A stretch of DNA of 60,000 nt. Source: Bolinopsis microptera (Eukaryota; Ctenophora; Tentaculata; Lobata; Bolinopsidae). The stretch spans positions 6,722,483 to 6,782,482 of the forward strand of contig NC_087077.1 of assembly GCF_026151205.1 (NCBI RefSeq). The letters are read 5' to 3'. Shown here piece by piece: positions 56,018 through 60,000 of the stretch (positions within the stretch are counted from its first letter, which is position 1; each line of letters opens with the position of its first letter). The position numbers and the translations under genes are program-made. The notes under the pieces were generated by a model. That model was not told the DNA's origin and searched no databases. It worked only from the letters and a program-made list of their open reading frames with translations.

Positions 56018-57199
56018 ATAGCTTCAGTTAATGCCATAGTACAGATTATTAATTCCATAGTACAGAGAATTTCGAGACCCATTTTGCCATAATAACTAGA
56101 TTACAGTATTTGAGGATAGTGTATTAGAAATAATACACATTACCCATTAAATTGTATGATCTGAAAAGAAGGTGGCTGAGGATGGAACTTAGATAAAATA
56201 TGTAATATAAACCTTGAGGAACTCATTCAGTGCAAGAGATTGAGAAGGGTCCTTTGTGAACTGTAGCTGTCCTCTTTTATTTTTTATGTACTTTTCATTG
56301 CTCTGAAACTAAAACTTTGGTCAATATAATTAAACTACAGTAATACAGTATTATCAGCAGTAAAACGTTGTTAAACTAGCATGAGGATTTAGGTGATTAT
56401 ATTAATTACAATGTTATGTAAAATATGTAAGTGCTAATATCATTGACAATGATTGCAATTTGAGAAAAAATAAAATTACTATATAATTATATAGCCTATG
56501 GTGAAACTGAAGGGTTCATCGTTCATCACGTTGCTTTCTGTGTAGAAATTCCTGCTTCATTATTAAGTTATATAGATACCTGAATTAAAATGTTAACTAC
56601 AGATTATCCTAGAAGCTTCCAAGGGAGATATTCAAAAGGTTAAGTGCGTTTAACAAAAGATATTGAGCACATACATAATATTTGTCTACATTAAAAGTGA
56701 TATCTGAGTTAATGGTAGAGGTAGAGTAGGACCCAAAATTACTGTTAACCCTGGCCTGACTTATTTGTAGAAAAAACCTTAACCTGGTAACCTTGTTACC
56801 TGCACAGAGCAATTATACCTGCGCATTCATATTTTGAAGTATTGACCTTTCATCAATGTAATGAAACATTACAATAACGTTATCTAAATCTCAAAATCAC
56901 CCGTGGCTGTTTACCCTGACGGTGTCCAAGATATCGGGCATCAGGAAACACTGAGACAATTTGGAGCTGATTATGACCAGGGTCCTCATGGATACCTAGC
57001 CTCAGAGGTCGAGCCAATGCTCTGCTTTCGAAAATTATGGAAAGCAGGGCATTCATATTTTCTCTACTAGCAGTCAATGAAAGGCCCCACAGCTCCTACA
57101 AGGACGCATGGACCCATGTGGGGATAAAAGTGACCGCAAGCACTTGACACCACTTTGTAATTATAATTTAGTCATTATAATTTATTAATGAAATCTCAG
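56018..57199. other. No gene assigned
   Basis: A 65-codon minus-strand frame (56880-57077) looks coding-like in composition but matches nothing I know. The rest shows nothing. Confidence 0.4.
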
Positions 57200-57321
57200 T
57201 TGACGGTGGTTGGATCGAGTACGAAGATTGGTCAGACTGTTCTGCTAAATGTGGGGAAGGTACCTAAACCAGAACCAGGAGATGTAACAAACCTGCTCCA
57301 GCTCACGGTGGGACAGACTTT
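57200..57321 (+). pseudogene. Broken thrombospondin type-1 repeat exon
   Basis: After an acceptor AAATCTCAG, in phase 1, the frame reads DGGWIEYEDWSDCSAKCGEG, then T, a TAA stop (57265-57267), and TRTRRCNKPAPAHGGTD. This is a TSP1 repeat: WSxCSxxCGxG, the TRTRRC strand and PAPxxGG are all present. The stop replaces the usual Gln-type position (a CAA to TAA change would explain it). The Cys expected after GGTD is Phe, and no donor or further Cys follows. No neighbouring TSP1 exon was found on this strand, so it looks like an orphan exon remnant. Confidence 0.7.
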
Positions 57322-57477
57322 TTATTGATGTAATGCAAGATCAAAGATTAGTAGTTATATTCACAAAATATGACTACAGGTTGGAAGGGCAAGAAACGCC
57401 AAATTTTCTTAAATGTTATATCTTTAGAATTCTTTTAAGAAACTATAAAAACAGTATCTGTTTATGGTTTATAATAA

Positions 57478-58420
57478 TCAGTCACCTGGTTTTATAACTC
57501 TATAGTAGTTTGATGCAGTGTCTTGAGATGAGAACATTATCTTCTTTATGTTTCTGCTCCAGGTCTGGTTCCAGGCACTGTTACTACACGTTGAGTCTGA
57601 GATGAGGATGTTGAGCACCTCCTCTTCGTTACAGTGTATGACTAGTCTGATACCTGAGGTCCTGGTTAGGGTCATCCTCCAATCCTTGTCTTTAGCAGAG
57701 GGGAGGGTAGTTGGGAAGTTAGTGTAGCCGGAGCTGCTGCACCGGGAAATCCAGTACTGTGGACTAGAGGAGAATCTGATGGAGGCTCCTCCTACATAGT
57801 CCCCGGATGAAGTGTAGAACCACACAAGTACCGTATCTCTGCTCCCCAGAATACTATCCGTCTTTATTTCAAGAGGACACTTCTCTAGATCGAACACTAT
57901 CCTGGAACTACGCTGCACTGGTATCCAGCCTAGTATAAATTCAGTGTCAATATCAATTTTACATCAGCCTCACAATAACAGTGAATGAATAAGTGCATGA
58001 TATAAAATAAGTGCATGATATAAAATTGTTCTCCTAAAAAAAATCAGTGTTCTACTAACTCCTATATAACAGCTAATGTCGTTGAATTATATGATGTTAT
58101 TGATTTGTAGTATTACCCTGCCTGAGCCATGATTTACAGCATCTTTCAGGGAATCAGTGCAATTAGTTTAGTAATCGTACCTAATAAGATTTCGGTCACT
58201 CTCAAAACAGTGCAATTAGTTTTGTAATCGCACCCCCTGAAAAAAAACCTACCAAAAACCAGTGCAATTATGGAATTAATAAGTGGCAGCCAAATAGGTC
58301 AAAAGTGGAGTTATATCAATAATTCAGTAACTCATAAAAATTGTACAAATATTTACCTTCACCGGCTGAAGCAGCAGTTATCTCCACTGCAAAGAGGAGA
58401 AGAAAGTAGAAAGATAACAT
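57478..58420 (-). CDS. Small secreted protein with an unnamed extracellular domain
   Basis: Two coding exons, complement(57478-57929, 58357-58420), give 171 residues. Exon 1 starts MLSFYFLLLFAVEITAASAG, a clear signal peptide, and ends at donor GAAG/GTAAAT. Exon 2 enters at TTTATACTAG in the matching phase. The mature part has four Cys, one NQT glycosylation site, and the pattern WRMTLTRTSGIRLVIHCNEE, EVLNILISDS, then W...W, IKKIMFSSQDTASNYYR. I recognise this pattern from unnamed secreted invertebrate proteins but know no function. Upstream, an acceptor TTTCTTTCTCTAG at 58442 and a donor GTAAGT at 58507 suggest a 66-nt 5' UTR intron. AATAAA lies at 57326-57321 on this strand. Confidence 0.8.
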
Positions 58421-58547
58421 TCTCCGACGATCCTGTCTTCTAGAGAAAGAAAATATTATACATTCTGCTTCTGTGGCCTGTGCAATGTCAACACTTTACA
58501 ACTTACGAAATATTGAGTGATTGACCTGAACTAAACTTTTTGGGAAT

Positions 58548-58554
58548 TTTATAC
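58548..58554 (-). promoter_or_regulatory. TATA box of the secreted-protein gene
   Basis: TATAAAA on the minus strand, about 40 bp upstream of the proposed 5' UTR donor and 130 bp upstream of the ATG. Initiator-like TCAATCA sequence lies about 30 bp downstream, the usual spacing. Confidence 0.55.
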
Positions 58555-59449
58555 TCTGTGCTAGCCGTTCTACGTTTTATCTCGTGAAATACTTTGACCA
58601 ATCATAGCTATAGCGTCTTATTTCTTCTAGCGTCCTTGACTTAGCTAGCCAATGAGAATCCAATGAGTCACATCTGACATATCTAGCCACAGCTGGATGT
58701 GTTACTCCGCACATAAGCTATTTTGTAATTCCCAAACCTTTCATTGAACAGCTGCTGCTCTCTCAATCTTCTCATAATTTCAGAAATCTAAATAATTAGT
58801 ACTATTCAAAATGCTCTGTCATGCACTTCAAAATTGTTCGCACAATCATGGTTGTTGTCTAATTGTTATAATTTGCCTATCGCGTAGGCTCTAGAATTAA
58901 ATAGTATACCTTTTTTTTTCTTCATATCTGAAATTTTATTTTCTTCTATTTTCTTTCAGCTTTCTCATCTCTGCCTTTGTGCTTTTGGCAGATACTGTAA
59001 ATTTATTAAAAAAGTTTCGATTTGAACTACCAGCTGAAAATCGTATCTTAGACACCTTTGCTCCTTCTAAATTTCCAATCTGTCATGTGAACAATCCCTC
59101 TAACTTTCATTAGAAATTTTACTCTTCCCGATACTTCGATCTGATGGTTAGAGTTCTGTGTACAATCTGGAATCCATCTGATGTTCATGGTACAGTAAAA
59201 CCCCGATCTACCACGGGAAAGGAAACATCCTTGGTAAATTGGGTTCGCGATAGATTCAGGGTTGGCAGTAAATCATGGTTTTACTTTAGTTGGCCAATCA
59301 TTCTTGAATTGAAAGTTAAGCTATCCAACACTAGTTCACTTGGTTAATCAAGGGTATTGGCACACTCTCATACAGGAGCAGGTTGGAAATAATTTTACTA
59401 CGTTACATCAGCCGAAAGAATAATACGTGGAGAATTTATTTTGAATATA
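58555..59449. other. No gene seen; possible pogo-like MITE
   Basis: ACAGTAAAACCCCGATCTAC near 59191 and AAATCATGGTTTTACTTTAG near 59269-59288 could be the ends of a short pogo/Tigger-like element. The inverted match is only about 9 bp, so this is weak. Otherwise AT-rich. Confidence 0.3.
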
Positions 59450-60000
59450 CAGGGTGGCCCAAAAGTAACTGCCCGCACGCAACCCTTCAATAACTCGTAA
59501 TAATAAATATAATCAATGCCCTGATTGGTTGGAGACTGCTTATAGGACAGCAACCGAAGCGCTATAACGCAAATTCCTTCGGTTTTAAGGACCGTCACTA
59601 TCAGTATTCACTCAAAGTGATCAGATCGTCATCCACCAACATGCTCGTTACCGCCTAATGAGTCCCATTGTTGCTCGCTAGCGAATAGCTCCCGATGAGA
59701 TGACTGATTGGGTGACGAAATCACTGATTAAGTGCCGGGATCACGTATCTGCAATATCCTAAAAGGGTAATAACTCGATTAAATTGTAAACAACCAACTT
59801 GACATTTTGGAAAAGCACTTCAATTATCAAACCAAACATGTCTAGAAACTTTGAACATCCTAGCTGAAAGCGTTCTTTCTTTATGGTGACAATAGCGAAA
59901 AAAAGGGATTGGCGTGCCACACCCACTGTAATTAATTAAATTTGACGAAACTTTCAGGAAATCTACGTTTGACCCATATCTATAAGCTCTGAAATTTCTG
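59450..60000. mobile_element. Foldback family P, copy 3, running off the window
   Basis: It starts CAGGGTGGCCCAAAAGTAAC. After only about 60 bp of left arm it enters loop element N (59510-59768, matching 4565-4832). It then reads the right arm (59769-60000), the reverse complement of 2930-3150. The outer end of the right arm lies beyond the window. Confidence 0.75.

Noticed and set aside
56880-57077. 65-codon minus-strand frame beside the TSP1 remnant
   Set aside because: Composition looks coding-like, but I recognise no family and found no splice partners.
1-60000. tRNA, rRNA and other structured RNA genes
   Set aside because: No tRNA B-box with paired arms, rRNA core or snRNA signature was found by reading. 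A tRNAscan or Infernal run would decide it.

Overview
The window is nuclear DNA from an animal, most likely a marine invertebrate. The evidence is spliced metazoan genes: a SIRT1 deacetylase, a heterotrimeric G-protein gamma subunit, and a chordate/cnidarian-style secreted trypsin-CUB-LDLa protease. The remains of a LINE reverse transcriptase are of a type common in cnidarians and sponges. The DNA is AT-rich, gene-poor and crowded with minisatellites, foldback elements and MITEs. The phylum cannot be fixed from the sequence alone.

Layout. 1-14.0 kb has no intact gene. It holds diverged direct repeats, a nested foldback complex (2.85-4.83 kb), three minisatellites (7.2-8.85 kb), a 4.2-kb interleaved inverted-repeat complex (8.67-12.87 kb) and a dead LINE ORF1 (13.4-14.0 kb). 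14.6-22 kb (+) is the protease gene: signal peptide, S1 trypsin domain, CUB, LDLa and a hydrophobic C-terminal tail. Two alternative last exons each complete the same half LDLa module. Nearly every long intron carries its own minisatellite. 22-31.3 kb has no recognised gene, but it has a CpG-rich promoter-like patch, RFX X-box-like palindromes, a dense CACGTG cluster and several tandem arrays. 33.2-34.7 kb (-) is the G-gamma gene, with a foldback element in its intron. 37.25-38.58 kb is a 1.33-kb foldback.

40.4-43.0 kb is a broken LINE ORF2 whose two halves are separated by a gag fragment and a possible tiny five-exon gene on the minus strand. Its first half is also interrupted by a hAT-like MITE with a perfect 8-bp target duplication. 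43.5-45.9 kb holds more copies of that MITE, another foldback and a 31-bp minisatellite. 49.1-51.4 kb (+) is SIRT1 in three coding exons. 53.2-56 kb holds MITE and SINE-like insertions. 57.2 kb holds a thrombospondin type-1 exon broken by an in-frame stop. 57.5-58.55 kb (-) is a small secreted-protein gene with a TATA box, a 5' UTR intron and a signal peptide. The window ends inside a third copy of the foldback family seen at 2.85 kb.

The genes do not form a pathway. SIRT1 (nuclear deacetylase), G-gamma (membrane signalling) and the two secreted proteins look like independent loci. The unusual content is the protease's alternative 3' ends and the variety of foldback elements, several of them capped by long G or C runs.
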